A stretch of DNA of 64,000 bases from Mesorhizobium sp. B2-4-3 (GCF_006442815.1 NZ_VFVL01000025.1:1-64000), one strand, 5' to 3'. Positions 9,283-17,378 are shown, counted from the stretch's first letter. Notes: generated by a model from the letters alone, not told the origin. A program made the numbers and translations.

Positions 9283-9903
9283 TTAACGGCGCCGCTCATT
9301 GGCGCCGTGGTTGACAAGGATTGCTTGATCCCCGAGCCGGACGTTGGCAGGGACCACCAGGAGGCCCTTCTGGATCAAGGTGACGGCAGCCCGCCAGCCG
9401 CGCTCGCCAAGGCCGCTTGCTTGGGCGATCGCGTGGAGCGAGATTCGAGCGGGGAGTTTTGGCAACGCAGCGGCCACGATCGTCTGGGCTTCGAAGTCGT
9501 AGTCCGCTGCGTACGCCACGATGTCCTTGGCGTTCTCGATCTGTGTGAGGGTCAGGTCCTTCTCGGTGAAGATGCGGAACTCTTCGGCGATGCGGTCGCC
9601 GATCTGTTCGCATACGAGCCGAAGCGTCTCGCGCAGGTCTTCATCGACGTCGACCTTGTGCTTCACGGCGTACGCGATCCTGCCGCCCGACTGCCGCTGG
9701 ATGAAGTCGATCCAGCACGTGCGCCTTTGCCCATTCTGGAAAAATTGTACCTTCTGCTGCTCGCGCAGTTCCAGCGTCTCGGGTTTTGCGAGAAGAAAGT
9801 ACGCTACCGATTCCTCAAGGCCGCTCTCGTACCAGACCCTCCGCATGCGGAACGGGTCGGTAACGAAGCCGACCTTGGAGTCGCGCTTCTTTGGCTGCGG
9901 CAC
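9283..9903 (-). CDS. tnsA: TnsA-like endonuclease (heteromeric transposase subunit), probably 5'-truncated by a frameshift
   Basis: The 206-residue frame matches the TnsA core: an early glutamate region (ESGLEES), an aspartate in WIDFIQR and a lysine in AYAVK, then a winged-helix-like C-terminal part (ISLHAIAQASGLGERG). TnsA cuts the 5' strands at the transposon ends, allowing cut-and-paste movement. The GTG at 9903 has no well-placed ribosome binding site. Good coding sequence continues upstream in the same frame to about 9940 and then in another frame to an ATG at 10103. Joining the two with one base change gives about 273 residues, the usual TnsA length. See the separate entry for the upstream part. 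Confidence 0.85.
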   Translation of the reverse strand: MPQPKKRDSKVGFVTDPFRMRRVWYESGLEESVAYFLLAKPETLELREQQKVQFFQNGQRRTCWIDFIQRQSGGRIAYAVKHKVDVDEDLRETLRLVCEQIGDRIAEEFRIFTEKDLTLTQIENAKDIVAYAADYDFEAQTIVAAALPKLPARISLHAIAQASGLGERGWRAAVTLIQKGLLVVPANVRLGDQAILVNHGANERRR

Positions 9904-9935
9904 GCGGTCAGCGAAGCCTTCCTCAATTTCCAGGG

Positions 9936-10103
9936 CAGGGGCGTCCCGGCCCCAGTCACGTGCAGCGTCATCGGTATGGACAAGCCCCCGGCCGAGGTGC
10001 GGATGCTCTTCAACTGGTGGGCGACGACAGGTCCGTGCCCGAACTGGAATCCGTGGCTGTAGTTCTTCAAGGCTTCGGCCAGCAGCAGGTTATGACAACG
10101 CAT
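9936..10103 (-). pseudogene. Out-of-frame 5' part of tnsA
   Basis: From ATG 10103 (preceded by AAAGGGACC) the minus strand reads MRCHNLLLAEALKNYSHG and continues with strongly GC-biased third positions to about 9940. There the coding character passes to the tnsA frame, which just upstream of GTG 9903 reads ALEIEEGFADRV. The switch lies at a run of four G on the plus strand (9938-9941). One missing base there would join both parts. It may be a real mutation, a sequencing error in the run, or ribosomal frameshifting. Confidence 0.55.
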
Positions 10104-10139
10104 TTCAAGGTCCCTTTCTTTGTCGATGCCGTGCATCGC

Positions 10140-10664
10140 CGGCGGGCGGCGAACGCCCGCAAGCCGACGGCTAGGCGGGAACAACGCGGGCAACGGTGAG
10201 ACGCCGCGACCGTCAAGTCGCGAAATCCTCACATTCGCTGCCGCGGGGCAACCGCGTCGCCGTCGATCGATAGTGAAGGGACCAAAAAGCCGGACTTGAT
10301 GCCCGGCTGAATATACCGGGGCCTCAGCCCTGAGCTTCGCGGACCTTCCGCACAGCTATCGATATGTTCATCGTCAACATGACCTGTCCTCGTAGGCGGA
10401 CCTGGTCAGACAGGCCCGCGAGCGGGAGGCGAATACGGCGTCGACGCGAAGGTTGTCAAACGCTTTTTGGGACTTGCCTTCCCTTTCGGTGAGTGTGGTT
10501 AACAGCGTTTCGCTTGGTCTTCCGCGCCTAAACGAAGGGCAAACCATTCCGAGGCGGCGCGAGCGATCCAAACCAGTTGGGAAAGCCCTGCAACAAGGGC
10601 CCATTGACGTCTGCGACCTGGCGCCTGACCTTGGTTGGGTTCAAAGCTGAGGGGGGCGAAAGTT
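10140..10664. other. Intergenic region expected to hold the tnsA-side transposon end
   Basis: No convincing gene is seen here. The region contains a 7-base inverted repeat (AAACGCT at 10458-10464, AGCGTTT at 10504-10510) and a short GCCCT/AGGGC hairpin near 10585. One of these may be a promoter or end-binding site, but no repeated transposase-binding motif is clear. The ribosome binding site of the 10665 gene (GAGGGGGGCGAA) is at its right edge. Confidence 0.4.
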
Positions 10665-11027
10665 ATGGGAGACGACAGCCAGAAGATCTACAGGACGAGC
10701 GAGGCGGAGAAGCTTGAAGTTCTCGCCTCGCTCGAATTGGCTGGGAGCGTCCGTACCTTGGACCGCCTTCTTAGGACGAGCTACGCCGGCTTGGCGACGT
10801 CGGTGTCCGAGGATGTCAGGGCGAGGTATGCACGATGGCAGGAGGTGGCCCGGAAGGGACTGGCCATCGAAGAAGAATGGGGCGAGGGTGCTCTCCTTAA
10901 CCTCAATGATCCAATCTTCGTAGATATGCGGGCACGCGGCGAGATGAATCCGGTCCGTATCCGGAATGCAGAGGCATATGCCGTCGCTCATCTCCGGCGT
11001 GAGTTCAGTTCTCCGAGCTTCTTGTAA
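10665..11027 (+). CDS. Hypothetical 120-residue protein
   Basis: The ATG at 10665 follows a purine-rich GAGGGGGGCGAAAG at good distance, and third positions are GC-rich. The product is soluble and helical, with no signal peptide, membrane segment or family motif I recognise. It may be an antitoxin-like or regulatory protein, but nothing shows this directly. Its 3' end overlaps the convergent 83-residue gene by 40 bases, which is unusual. Confidence 0.6.
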   Translation: MGDDSQKIYRTSEAEKLEVLASLELAGSVRTLDRLLRTSYAGLATSVSEDVRARYARWQEVARKGLAIEEEWGEGALLNLNDPIFVDMRARGEMNPVRIRNAEAYAVAHLRREFSSPSFL

Positions 11028-11239
11028 GCATCCCCCTGAGTGCCGACTATTTGGTTCCGCTCCCTAGTGCTGGCCGGAATCACAACGAAGGTTCCTTTGC
11101 GCGGGTCTGGCGTCTCTGATGGTTTCAGAACAATATAGATTTCACCGTCAGCGCTCTGATCGACGAGAAGCTCTTCATATTCAATGGCATTGTCTGGTTC
11201 GTCGCTTTCGTTTGTATATTCGGAACGTTCCGGATGCAT
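10988..11239 (-). CDS. Hypothetical 83-residue protein
   Basis: The ATG at 11239 was chosen over longer frames because AGGAGG sits just upstream. The acidic N-terminal half (ESDEPDNAIEYEELL) is followed by a beta-rich part containing KGTFVVIP. No family is recognised. It overlaps the convergent gene at its 3' end. Confidence 0.55.
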   Translation of the reverse strand: MHPERSEYTNESDEPDNAIEYEELLVDQSADGEIYIVLKPSETPDPRKGTFVVIPASTRERNQIVGTQGDAYKKLGELNSRRR

Positions 11240-11607
11240 ATCCAACCTCCTCTTAGGGCCTGCACGTCGGCAAGCAGTAACCTCTGAACCTTGCGGTTTC
11301 GTTATCGCGCTTGTCGCATCAAAGGATTCGGGGGTGTTGCACCTAAGAATTACCTGATGCTTGCAAAACCTCTCGCCGGGTGTGGCGGTCGAGCTGTTTG
11401 ATGTGTCCGGCGAGGGTGATCGCTCGGCCTGGCGCTGCGAGTCCGATGCAGCCGAAGCGAATACCATCTACGAATAACGCCTATTGACTCCGAAGTTTCT
11501 GTTCACTATTCGTTCCGTCGCCATGAAAACCGCCACGCACCTCATACGCTGACCGTTCCGACCCCCGCACTCTGCGGGCATTGCCGAACGAGTCCGCAGG
11601 TGCAGCA
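11240..11607. other. Intergenic region without a supported gene
   Basis: The only structure seen is an 8-base inverted repeat (CTCGCCGG at 11372-11379, CCGGCGAG at 11407-11414). It presumably carries the promoters of the flanking divergent genes, but I cannot place -35 and -10 elements with confidence. Confidence 0.3.
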
Positions 11608-12219
11608 GTGACCAGCCTTACATACCAGCCGAACGAAGCCCTCGAAGTCGCGCTCTGCCGCGCGCAGTCGAATGCCTTCTTGCCGCGGGGAACGGTCCGC
11701 TGTCAGGGACCGCCTGCCTTCCGGACACAGCTGGCGCGAGATCTCGGCTGCCTTCTCGACGTTGACGAGGAAGTCGACGCTTGGTCGTGCCTTCCGGCCG
11801 CCCTTGGTTCAGCAGAAGGCACGCACATTCCGGATTTCCTAATTAAGCGCGGCCGCCGACACACGCTCGTCGACGCCGGCCCGGGGCCGGAACATCCTTG
11901 GCTCGACTGCGCGGCCAGGGAACGCGGTTGCGACTACCAAGTATGGCCGAAGCCCGCCATTCGGGAGGGGTTCCGTCTCTCCAACGCCAAGGACTTGCTG
12001 AGATACGCCCGATGGGAATGCCCCTTGGGCGACCGGATTCGGTTGCTTGGAGCGCTGGATGAGGAGGGTTCCCTGTCCGTAGGGGAATGCCTAGCCGCCT
12101 TCCGAGAAACCCGCCCGATGGCGGGGCTGGCGTCCTTGGTCCTGCAGCGCTTCGTTGAGGTCGAGCTCGACCAGGCCAGAATAGGTCCGGAAACGGCCGT
12201 TCGCCGCCGCCGGGATTGA
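11608..12219 (+). CDS. TnsA-like or PD-(D/E)XK-fold protein, probably catalytically altered
   Basis: The 203-residue protein (GTG 11608 after AGGTG; TTG 11581 is the alternative) has an early glutamate (NEALEVAL) and a core strand pattern HIPDFLIKRG then HTLVDAG. This resembles the D...(D/E)xK layout of TnsA and restriction-type nucleases. The usual lysine is replaced (D-A-G), so cutting activity is doubtful. The C-terminal part (LLRYARWECPLGDRIRLLGA) looks like a winged helix. It lies 59 bases upstream of the FtsH-like gene on the same strand. It could be a regulatory remnant of a second Tn7-like system or part of an operon with the protease. Confidence 0.6.
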   Translation: MTSLTYQPNEALEVALCRAQSNAFLPRGTVRCQGPPAFRTQLARDLGCLLDVDEEVDAWSCLPAALGSAEGTHIPDFLIKRGRRHTLVDAGPGPEHPWLDCAARERGCDYQVWPKPAIREGFRLSNAKDLLRYARWECPLGDRIRLLGALDEEGSLSVGECLAAFRETRPMAGLASLVLQRFVEVELDQARIGPETAVRRRRD

Positions 12220-12278
12220 TCCATCCGACCAAGGTTGCCCGAATCACCCTAATCCACAGCTTTCATCGGAATATAATC

Positions 12279-14288
12279 ATGAAGAACATGTCGCCACGCT
12301 TGCGCGCCAAGATCGTCTCAAGACCTGCGCGCTTTCTCGCATACTGCAGTTTAATGCGCGCCTTGCGAGGGCAGCGCACCTTCCTGCAGGACGGTCCCGG
12401 CGTCTTCGTCCTTGTCGTTCCCCAGGAGGACAGTGTCGAATTCTACGAGGATGCTTGCAAGTTTCCCGCCTTTGGGGAGAGCCTTGGCGGAGGATTTAGC
12501 GCAAACCACGAACGTACCGACATCGTAGCCTTGAAACCGGCGGCGCGCGGCAAACGGACAGCGCCGTACGATCTCGTTGACGCGTCCGTAACGAAGGACC
12601 GTCTGTTGGTGGTGACGACGTCGCGCGATCTTCTGGCAGAGGGCTTCGACAGCTTCGCTGACGCGGTTCTGGACATCGAGCCGCCGGATCCTCGCCATGT
12701 CCTCGCAGCAGCAAGGGTGTGCCATGGCGTGCAAATGGCCGCGGAGCAAGCGGAAGTGATCGCTGCCGCGCCGCTCAAGGCGATTTCTGCGGCTTGGCGA
12801 AAGGGTCGCCCATTCGACCGGGTCCTTAAGATGCTCAACGCTGCAACAAGCCCGAAAACGGTCGGGCCCGTCCTCGATGTCGCGCGTCCGTACCTGGACG
12901 ATCTCTCTGGGCTGGGCGAAGCGGCCGAATGGGGCAGGGAACTCGCGATCGACTTGTTGGATTGGAAGGCTGGCCGCATCCGATGGGCGGATGTCGACAA
13001 GGGCATCCTGCTTTCGGGGCCGCCAGGATGCGGGAAGACCATGTTCGCTAAGGCGTTGGCTCAGACCTGTGGCGTCCACCTGGTTGTCGGGTCCCTGGCC
13101 CAGTGGCAAGCGCAAGGCCATCTAGGCGATCTGTTGAAGGCGATGAGAGGGGCATTCGATGAGGCCAAGAAGAATGCTCCCTCAATCGTCTTCATCGATG
13201 AGATCGATTCCGTAGGAGACCGAACTCGCTTCTCGGGCGACAATGCTACCTACTCCCGGGAAGTGGTAAACGGCCTTCTGGAATGCATGGATGGTGCGAC
13301 GGGCCGGGAGGGCGTGGTTGTCGTCGGGGCGACGAACTTTCCGGACATGATCGACACGGCGATCAGACGGCCGGGCCGCCTGGACAGGCACATCCGGATT
13401 CCGTTGCCGGATGCCGAGGCACGTAAGGGCATCCTTAGTTTCCATCTCGGAGGGAAACTTGAGGATAGCGATCGGGCGCTGGTTGCCGATCGGACGGAAG
13501 GCTGGACCGGGGCCCGCCTCGAACAACTGGTCCGTGACGCGCGCCGTCGAGCTAGACGTGCCAGGCGGGAGATCAGTCGCAACGATCTCCAGTCGCAACT
13601 CCCTGAGCTTGTTACCGTTCCTGATGCTATGTTGCGACGCAATGCAGTTCACGAAGCGGGCCACGCGGTTGTCGGGCTTGTGCTGGGTATCGGAGAACTG
13701 GTTTATGTGGAAATCAAGGATACTTTCGATCCGTCCGGAGACGAACAGCAAAGGGGTGGCGGGGCCAGGTTCGATCGACCCTTCCTGGCCGAACGGACCA
13801 GACAGCAGTTCCTTGACCTGATCGCGATTGGACTCGCCGGACTGGCCGCGGAAGAAGTCGTGCTTGGGCAGAAGGGAGCGGGCGCCGGCGGAGCGAAGGG
13901 ATCCGACCTTCATGGAGCCACGCTGCTGGCGCTGCAGTTCGAGGCTTCGTACGGGTTGGGGAGCGGGCTGACATACCTTTCGGGAACAACCGATCAGGAA
14001 CTGCTGGTCACGTTGCACATGGACGGGCATCTCAGGAAGCGGGTGGAAGGAGTCCTGACCGCTGAGTTCGCTCGTGCCAAGAGCCTGCTCGAAGCCAAGC
14101 GGACGGAGCTGGCCAGAATCGCTGAGAATCTGTTTGCGAAAAAGAGATTGTTGGCCGACGAAGTGCGCGCTCTTGCGGGCATCGACGCTTCGACTGCGCG
14201 AGGCATTGCGAGCCGGTGCGCGTTGGATTGCCTTATAATTGATTTCGGAATTGGGAAGACATTTCCCGACTTTCTCCTGCATTCTTAA
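12279..14288 (+). CDS. Soluble FtsH-like AAA+ zinc metalloprotease
   Basis: The 669-residue protein has Walker A GPPGCGKT at about 246, Walker B VFIDEID at about 303, a second region of homology with arginine fingers (RRPGRLDRHIR) and the M41 zinc motif HEAGH at about 457. A likely third zinc ligand is D in GSDLHGAT at about 543. Unlike FtsH, the N-terminal 230 residues have no transmembrane helices, so it should be cytosolic with a different substrate-recognition domain. The start is ATG 12279. The last roughly 20 residues lie over one copy of a 27-base inverted repeat and may not be native. It sits in an accessory block, not at a housekeeping locus. Confidence 0.85.
   Translation: MKNMSPRLRAKIVSRPARFLAYCSLMRALRGQRTFLQDGPGVFVLVVPQEDSVEFYEDACKFPAFGESLGGGFSANHERTDIVALKPAARGKRTAPYDLVDASVTKDRLLVVTTSRDLLAEGFDSFADAVLDIEPPDPRHVLAAARVCHGVQMAAEQAEVIAAAPLKAISAAWRKGRPFDRVLKMLNAATSPKTVGPVLDVARPYLDDLSGLGEAAEWGRELAIDLLDWKAGRIRWADVDKGILLSGPPGCGKTMFAKALAQTCGVHLVVGSLAQWQAQGHLGDLLKAMRGAFDEAKKNAPSIVFIDEIDSVGDRTRFSGDNATYSREVVNGLLECMDGATGREGVVVVGATNFPDMIDTAIRRPGRLDRHIRIPLPDAEARKGILSFHLGGKLEDSDRALVADRTEGWTGARLEQLVRDARRRARRARREISRNDLQSQLPELVTVPDAMLRRNAVHEAGHAVVGLVLGIGELVYVEIKDTFDPSGDEQQRGGGARFDRPFLAERTRQQFLDLIAIGLAGLAAEEVVLGQKGAGAGGAKGSDLHGATLLALQFEASYGLGSGLTYLSGTTDQELLVTLHMDGHLRKRVEGVLTAEFARAKSLLEAKRTELARIAENLFAKKRLLADEVRALAGIDASTARGIASRCALDCLIIDFGIGKTFPDFLLHS
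14251..14277 (+). repeat. 27-base inverted repeat, left copy
   Basis: This stretch starts TTGGGAAGACATTTCCCGAC and matches the reverse complement of 16331-16357 at 23 of 27 positions. Its core is itself nearly palindromic (GGGAA..TTCCC). It lies inside the last codons of the FtsH-like gene. Confidence 0.75.
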
Positions 14289-14389
14289 ATGAAAGTGTCC
14301 TAAGTGACGGCACTTGGTACGTGAGCCGGATATGGAGTTTTGGTCCGTTCCGCAGTCGTTTCGACAAGCATAGTAGGGAGATTATATTG

Positions 14390-15388
14390 ATGGATAGTTC
14401 GAAGGCATTGGGCGAAGCCACGCAGGAGCTCGAGCATGCTACGCGGCCAAGCGACGTCGCCGCGACTGCTCAGCGGCAGCCGAATAGCCGCCGGTCCGGT
14501 GCGGCGGAAACCGGCGAGCAGTCGATCGACTACGACAGCCTCGGCATCCCGAAAGCCGCTGTGGCCTCGTTCGAAGAGGCCCGGGAGATGTTCGCGTCGC
14601 TCGGCCGGAAGAGGACCGAGGAGGTCTTTGACTGCGGAGAGATGCTCGCGAAAGTGCGTGGCAAGTCGCCCAGCCAGGAGGTATTCGAGCGCTGGTCCAA
14701 ACAGGCATGCCGGCTGACCAGGCGAGGGGCCGGCAACTACATCGCGGTGCACACCAACCTGCGCCCGCATCGGAAGATCCTGATTGGCTGCAGCGTGCCT
14801 GCCGCCGCCATGTACGCGCTGGCGACTGCACAGGACGAAACCGTCGCTTCCGTGGTTGCGGACCTCAAGGCGGGCAAGCGGCCAACGGTTCGCGAGATCA
14901 AGGTCCTGGTTTCAGGTGAATCCCATGCCGTGCAGCCGGAACCTGCCGACATCGCCGGTGTCGACGGCCTGAGAGCCTTGGCTCGCGCGAAAGTCCAAAA
15001 CGGAGTGCCCATCCTCGTCGGGCGGCTTCGTGAGATGCTCTACGACATTCAGGCGGCACTCGAGCCCCATTTCGAAGGCAAGAATGTCGCCAAGGGAGCG
15101 CTTCTCGCGAAAGTGGAGCATCCCGCACGAAGGGCGCGCAGCGAACTGCAGAACCTGGCACTGTTCGTCGAACCGAACTCCCAAAGCAGCGAAACCTGGC
15201 GAGTACACTCTGCGCTCTTCCCGCATGGGAGCCAATGGGAGAAGGTCTCCATGGTTCTTTATAAGCTTGGTGGGCGCGAGGATTGGCCCGACGCCAAGGA
15301 CCTGGGACTCTGGCTTCTTAAGGACGTCGTGCCCGCCCTCGAGTTCGCCATCGGAGCAAAGCCCTCAAAGGGTGCATCGAAGGAGTGA
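14390..15388 (+). CDS. DUF3102-like hypothetical protein
   Basis: The product has 332 residues and starts at ATG 14390 after TAGGGAG. The central part (residues about 60-130) with FDCGEMLAKVRGK and a serine/arginine-rich helical stretch resembles DUF3102-type phage and plasmid proteins, some of which bind DNA. The N-terminal 50 residues are low-complexity and polar. It lies 101 bases after the protease gene on the same strand and overlaps the 3' end of vapC by 24 bases. Function unknown. Confidence 0.6.
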   Translation: MDSSKALGEATQELEHATRPSDVAATAQRQPNSRRSGAAETGEQSIDYDSLGIPKAAVASFEEAREMFASLGRKRTEEVFDCGEMLAKVRGKSPSQEVFERWSKQACRLTRRGAGNYIAVHTNLRPHRKILIGCSVPAAAMYALATAQDETVASVVADLKAGKRPTVREIKVLVSGESHAVQPEPADIAGVDGLRALARAKVQNGVPILVGRLREMLYDIQAALEPHFEGKNVAKGALLAKVEHPARRARSELQNLALFVEPNSQSSETWRVHSALFPHGSQWEKVSMVLYKLGGREDWPDAKDLGLWLLKDVVPALEFAIGAKPSKGASKE

Positions 15389-15946
15389 AGGCGCAGTGAT
15401 TGCCTGATGGCGCGGGCGAGCAACTGCCACGAAACGGTGCGTCGGTGTCCGTGGCCGTCGTTGTCCGCCTTTCGGAAGGATGCTCCACTCGAGTGAAGCG
15501 GGGTCAAAAAGTCCCGGCAGCGGGAAATGACGGTCAATCCGAAGGAAGTCCTTCGTGTTTATCGTTGCCACGACGGCGCGATGCACGATGGCGGACGCCG
15601 CGATCGCGAGGTCCTGGTTCATTCTTGCCGACTTGGCTTGGGGAGATTGCATCCACAGGTCCTTGAGGTCGGGAACCAGGGTCATTCGGGCGTATAGCTT
15701 CGAAGTGTCAGCGTCCATGGGGAGGAAAGCCATGTCCGACCTTAAAAGGCGGTCAAGCCAATCCTGCAACTGGAGAGATCTTGCTACGTCCCTTTGTTGA
15801 AGCATCGCAATGCCCCGCTGAATCTCGATGACGCAACCAAAAGGGATCGCGAGCGAGGTGTCCTTTTCCGCTATCCAGCCGACCACGTTTGGGTGCGGTC
15901 TTTTGCGGATGAGCTCACTCACTACATTCGTGTCTAGGACAAACAT
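15365..15946 (-). CDS. vapC: VapC-type PIN-domain ribonuclease toxin
   Basis: The start at ATG 15946 gives the classic PIN opening MFVLDTNVVSEL (D5, E11). The later acidic positions in KSARMNQDLAIAA and NTKDF complete the metal-binding set. VapC toxins cut tRNA or rRNA. The frame runs about 45 residues past the usual VapC end (about residue 150), giving a polar tail in 193 residues that overlaps the neighbouring gene. The likely antitoxin lies divergently at 16072, not upstream in the same operon as is usual. Confidence 0.88.
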   Translation of the reverse strand: MFVLDTNVVSELIRKRPHPNVVGWIAEKDTSLAIPFGCVIEIQRGIAMLQQRDVARSLQLQDWLDRLLRSDMAFLPMDADTSKLYARMTLVPDLKDLWMQSPQAKSARMNQDLAIAASAIVHRAVVATINTKDFLRIDRHFPLPGLFDPASLEWSILPKGGQRRPRTPTHRFVAVARPRHQAITAPSLLRCTL

Positions 15947-16071
15947 TTTCAGATGTGGGCTCAAGGGTCCGATCCGACTACAATGGTGGCTTGAAATGTG
16001 CGGCGCGAACGTATGCAAGAAGCACCGGCAAATCGTTAAGCATAGTCTCAGAGTGAGTATAAGGATTCGGC

Positions 16072-16329
16072 ATGGGCAAAGGTCCGGGAAAAGGGAGGGG
16101 TCCAAAGCCTACGGATACCGAATTGAACTCCTGGCCGGCTGCCGATGCGCAGGAGAGATTCGCGGAATTGCTCGACGCCGCAGCCAACCGGGGCCCCCAG
16201 ACAATCGTCGACCACGACCGCAGTTTCCAACTGAGCCTGACGGGAAGCCGCTGGTCGCCCGAAGGAAAGGGGTTGCTCCTGAGCGGTCCGGACTCCGCGG
16301 ACAGGAAGCGGAACAGGCCGAAGAAGTGA
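16072..16329 (+). CDS. Phd/YefM-like antitoxin
   Basis: The 85-residue protein has a basic N-terminus and the Phd core pattern W-x3-DA-x-RF-x-ELLDAA followed by GPQTIVDHD. The ATG at 16072 follows AAGGA. Phd-type proteins repress their own operon and neutralise toxins such as Doc or VapC. It is transcribed away from vapC, leaving a 125-base shared promoter region, so it is probably the partner of that toxin. The inverted repeat at 16331 begins directly after its stop. Confidence 0.75.
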   Translation: MGKGPGKGRGPKPTDTELNSWPAADAQERFAELLDAAANRGPQTIVDHDRSFQLSLTGSRWSPEGKGLLLSGPDSADRKRNRPKK

Positions 16330-16330
16330 C

Positions 16331-16357
16331 GGCGTAGGTCGGGAAATGTTTTCCCAA
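16331..16357 (-). repeat. 27-base inverted repeat, right copy
   Basis: This is the inverted partner of 14251-14277 (23 of 27 bases). The core GGGAAATGTTTTCCC is a perfect 6-base palindrome around TGT. It could be the end of a 2.1-kb inserted segment, a shared operator, or a terminator hairpin; no T-run follows. Confidence 0.75.
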
Positions 16358-16451
16358 ACAAGACCTGAACCGCGATCGTAGCTCGAGCGTTCCTAGATGC
16401 CCTGCTCGCGGGCAGCGCGCAGGGCATAGTTAGCTATAGCGACATGGAGAG

Positions 16452-17378
16452 CTACGACTTCCCTGATGGATTACGACGGGCGAATTCCACGTACTGCCGA
16501 GCCAAGAACTCTCGCCTGGCTTTGTGCTGCACCAGTCGCCCCGCAAGTTTCTCGTAGGCGCTTCCCTTCAGAGATGGCGCGACTATCACCCGGCTATCCA
16601 CCGGACGAATGGAAATCAGCGACTTATCGAACAGTGTATGGATGTCGGCCCGAAGCAGTAGCCCGTTGCCCACGTCGTTTCGGAACTCAACGCCCTCAGA
16701 GAAAGGGACAATGTGGGCAGCCTCGATAACAGCTTCAACCTGATTTCCGCTAATCAAACATTTCGTGCCATATAGACGGATAAGGGCGCGCCTGAATGCT
16801 GCCTGCTCAGGACGCACCTCGACGTTGGCGAACCGCCTTTCGAACCCTTCAGCAATCTGCTGCCTATCGCCGTCGAGAGCCTGCTCTTCGGCGGATTTCG
16901 GCATGGATCGCATATAGGCTCCAATGCGCGCCTGCCTCTCGCGGTCAATCTTTCCAATCGCATTCCAGAACTGAGAGAGGTCCTCGTCGCTGACCTCGAT
17001 CGTCCGCCTGTGACGGTTGCCTTTCAGGAAATCGAGCAGCGCGCTTCCGCTTGGTCCGGGCGGCTGTTCGTTCAGCCGAACATGAGGCTGTACTAGCTTT
17101 ACCTCCTGCAGGACGACATCCAGAGTTTCCCCTCGATCCGTAACGGAGCCGGCCGTCGCCGTCGCCGTCAGGCCTTGCCCGTTTCCGAATTCAGGGTCCT
17201 CATGGGTCCAGACGACTAGCGCATCACCGGAGGCAATTTCCTTTCCTGGTCCACCTTCCAGCTTGCGAGGGCGCAGGGCCGATACGGTCGCTCCCTCCCA
17301 TTGAGAAGCGTTGATCGGCCGCGGTTCAGCCCCGTGGAGGTGCAACTCGCAGTTTGTCTTCAGCAGGAAAGTCGTCAT
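16452..17378 (-). CDS. HNH endonuclease
   Basis: The 308-residue protein has a C-terminal HNH domain: CLISGN, then EAAHIVP, then NDVGNGLLL and DIHTLFD, in the order expected for HNH nucleases of restriction and mobile-element origin. The N-terminal 150 residues form a separate, unrecognised domain. ATG 17378 is preferred; an upstream TTG at 17411 would add 11 residues. No methyltransferase is adjacent, so it may be a solitary defence nuclease acting on modified or foreign DNA, but that is inferred. Confidence 0.85.
   Translation of the reverse strand: MTTFLLKTNCELHLHGAEPRPINASQWEGATVSALRPRKLEGGPGKEIASGDALVVWTHEDPEFGNGQGLTATATAGSVTDRGETLDVVLQEVKLVQPHVRLNEQPPGPSGSALLDFLKGNRHRRTIEVSDEDLSQFWNAIGKIDRERQARIGAYMRSMPKSAEEQALDGDRQQIAEGFERRFANVEVRPEQAAFRRALIRLYGTKCLISGNQVEAVIEAAHIVPFSEGVEFRNDVGNGLLLRADIHTLFDKSLISIRPVDSRVIVAPSLKGSAYEKLAGRLVQHKARREFLARQYVEFARRNPSGKS

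Larger units (their letters stand above)
1..10103 (-). mobile_element. Tn7-like transposon, partial (tnsABC-tniQ plus three cargo genes)
   Basis: A complete heteromeric transposition set of the Tn7/Tn5053 superfamily is present: TnsA-type endonuclease, DDE transposase, TniB-type ATPase and a long TniQ. All lie on the minus strand in the canonical order, followed by non-transposition cargo on the same strand. By analogy with Tn7, one end should lie just upstream of tnsA, in about 10.1-10.65 kb, and the other left of the window. I found no TGT/ACA terminus, repeated transposase-binding sites or target duplication, so the limits given are only those of the recognised genes. Confidence 0.8.

Noticed and set aside
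8415..9314. Long plus-strand frame of 299 codons opposite tnsB
   Set aside because: The tnsB protein on the minus strand has clear catalytic motifs; this frame is its antisense shadow.
10458..10510. AAACGCT/AGCGTTT inverted repeat as the transposon end
   Set aside because: Seven bases are too few, and there are no further copies or terminal TGT/ACA.
12351..14282. Minus-strand frames of 256 and 366 codons
   Set aside because: They lie opposite the AAA+/M41 protease and have no recognisable domains.
15522..15532. CGGGAAATGAC as a third copy of the 27-base repeat
   Set aside because: Only about 9 bases match and the site encodes a conserved VapC stretch (HFPLPG), so chance is enough.
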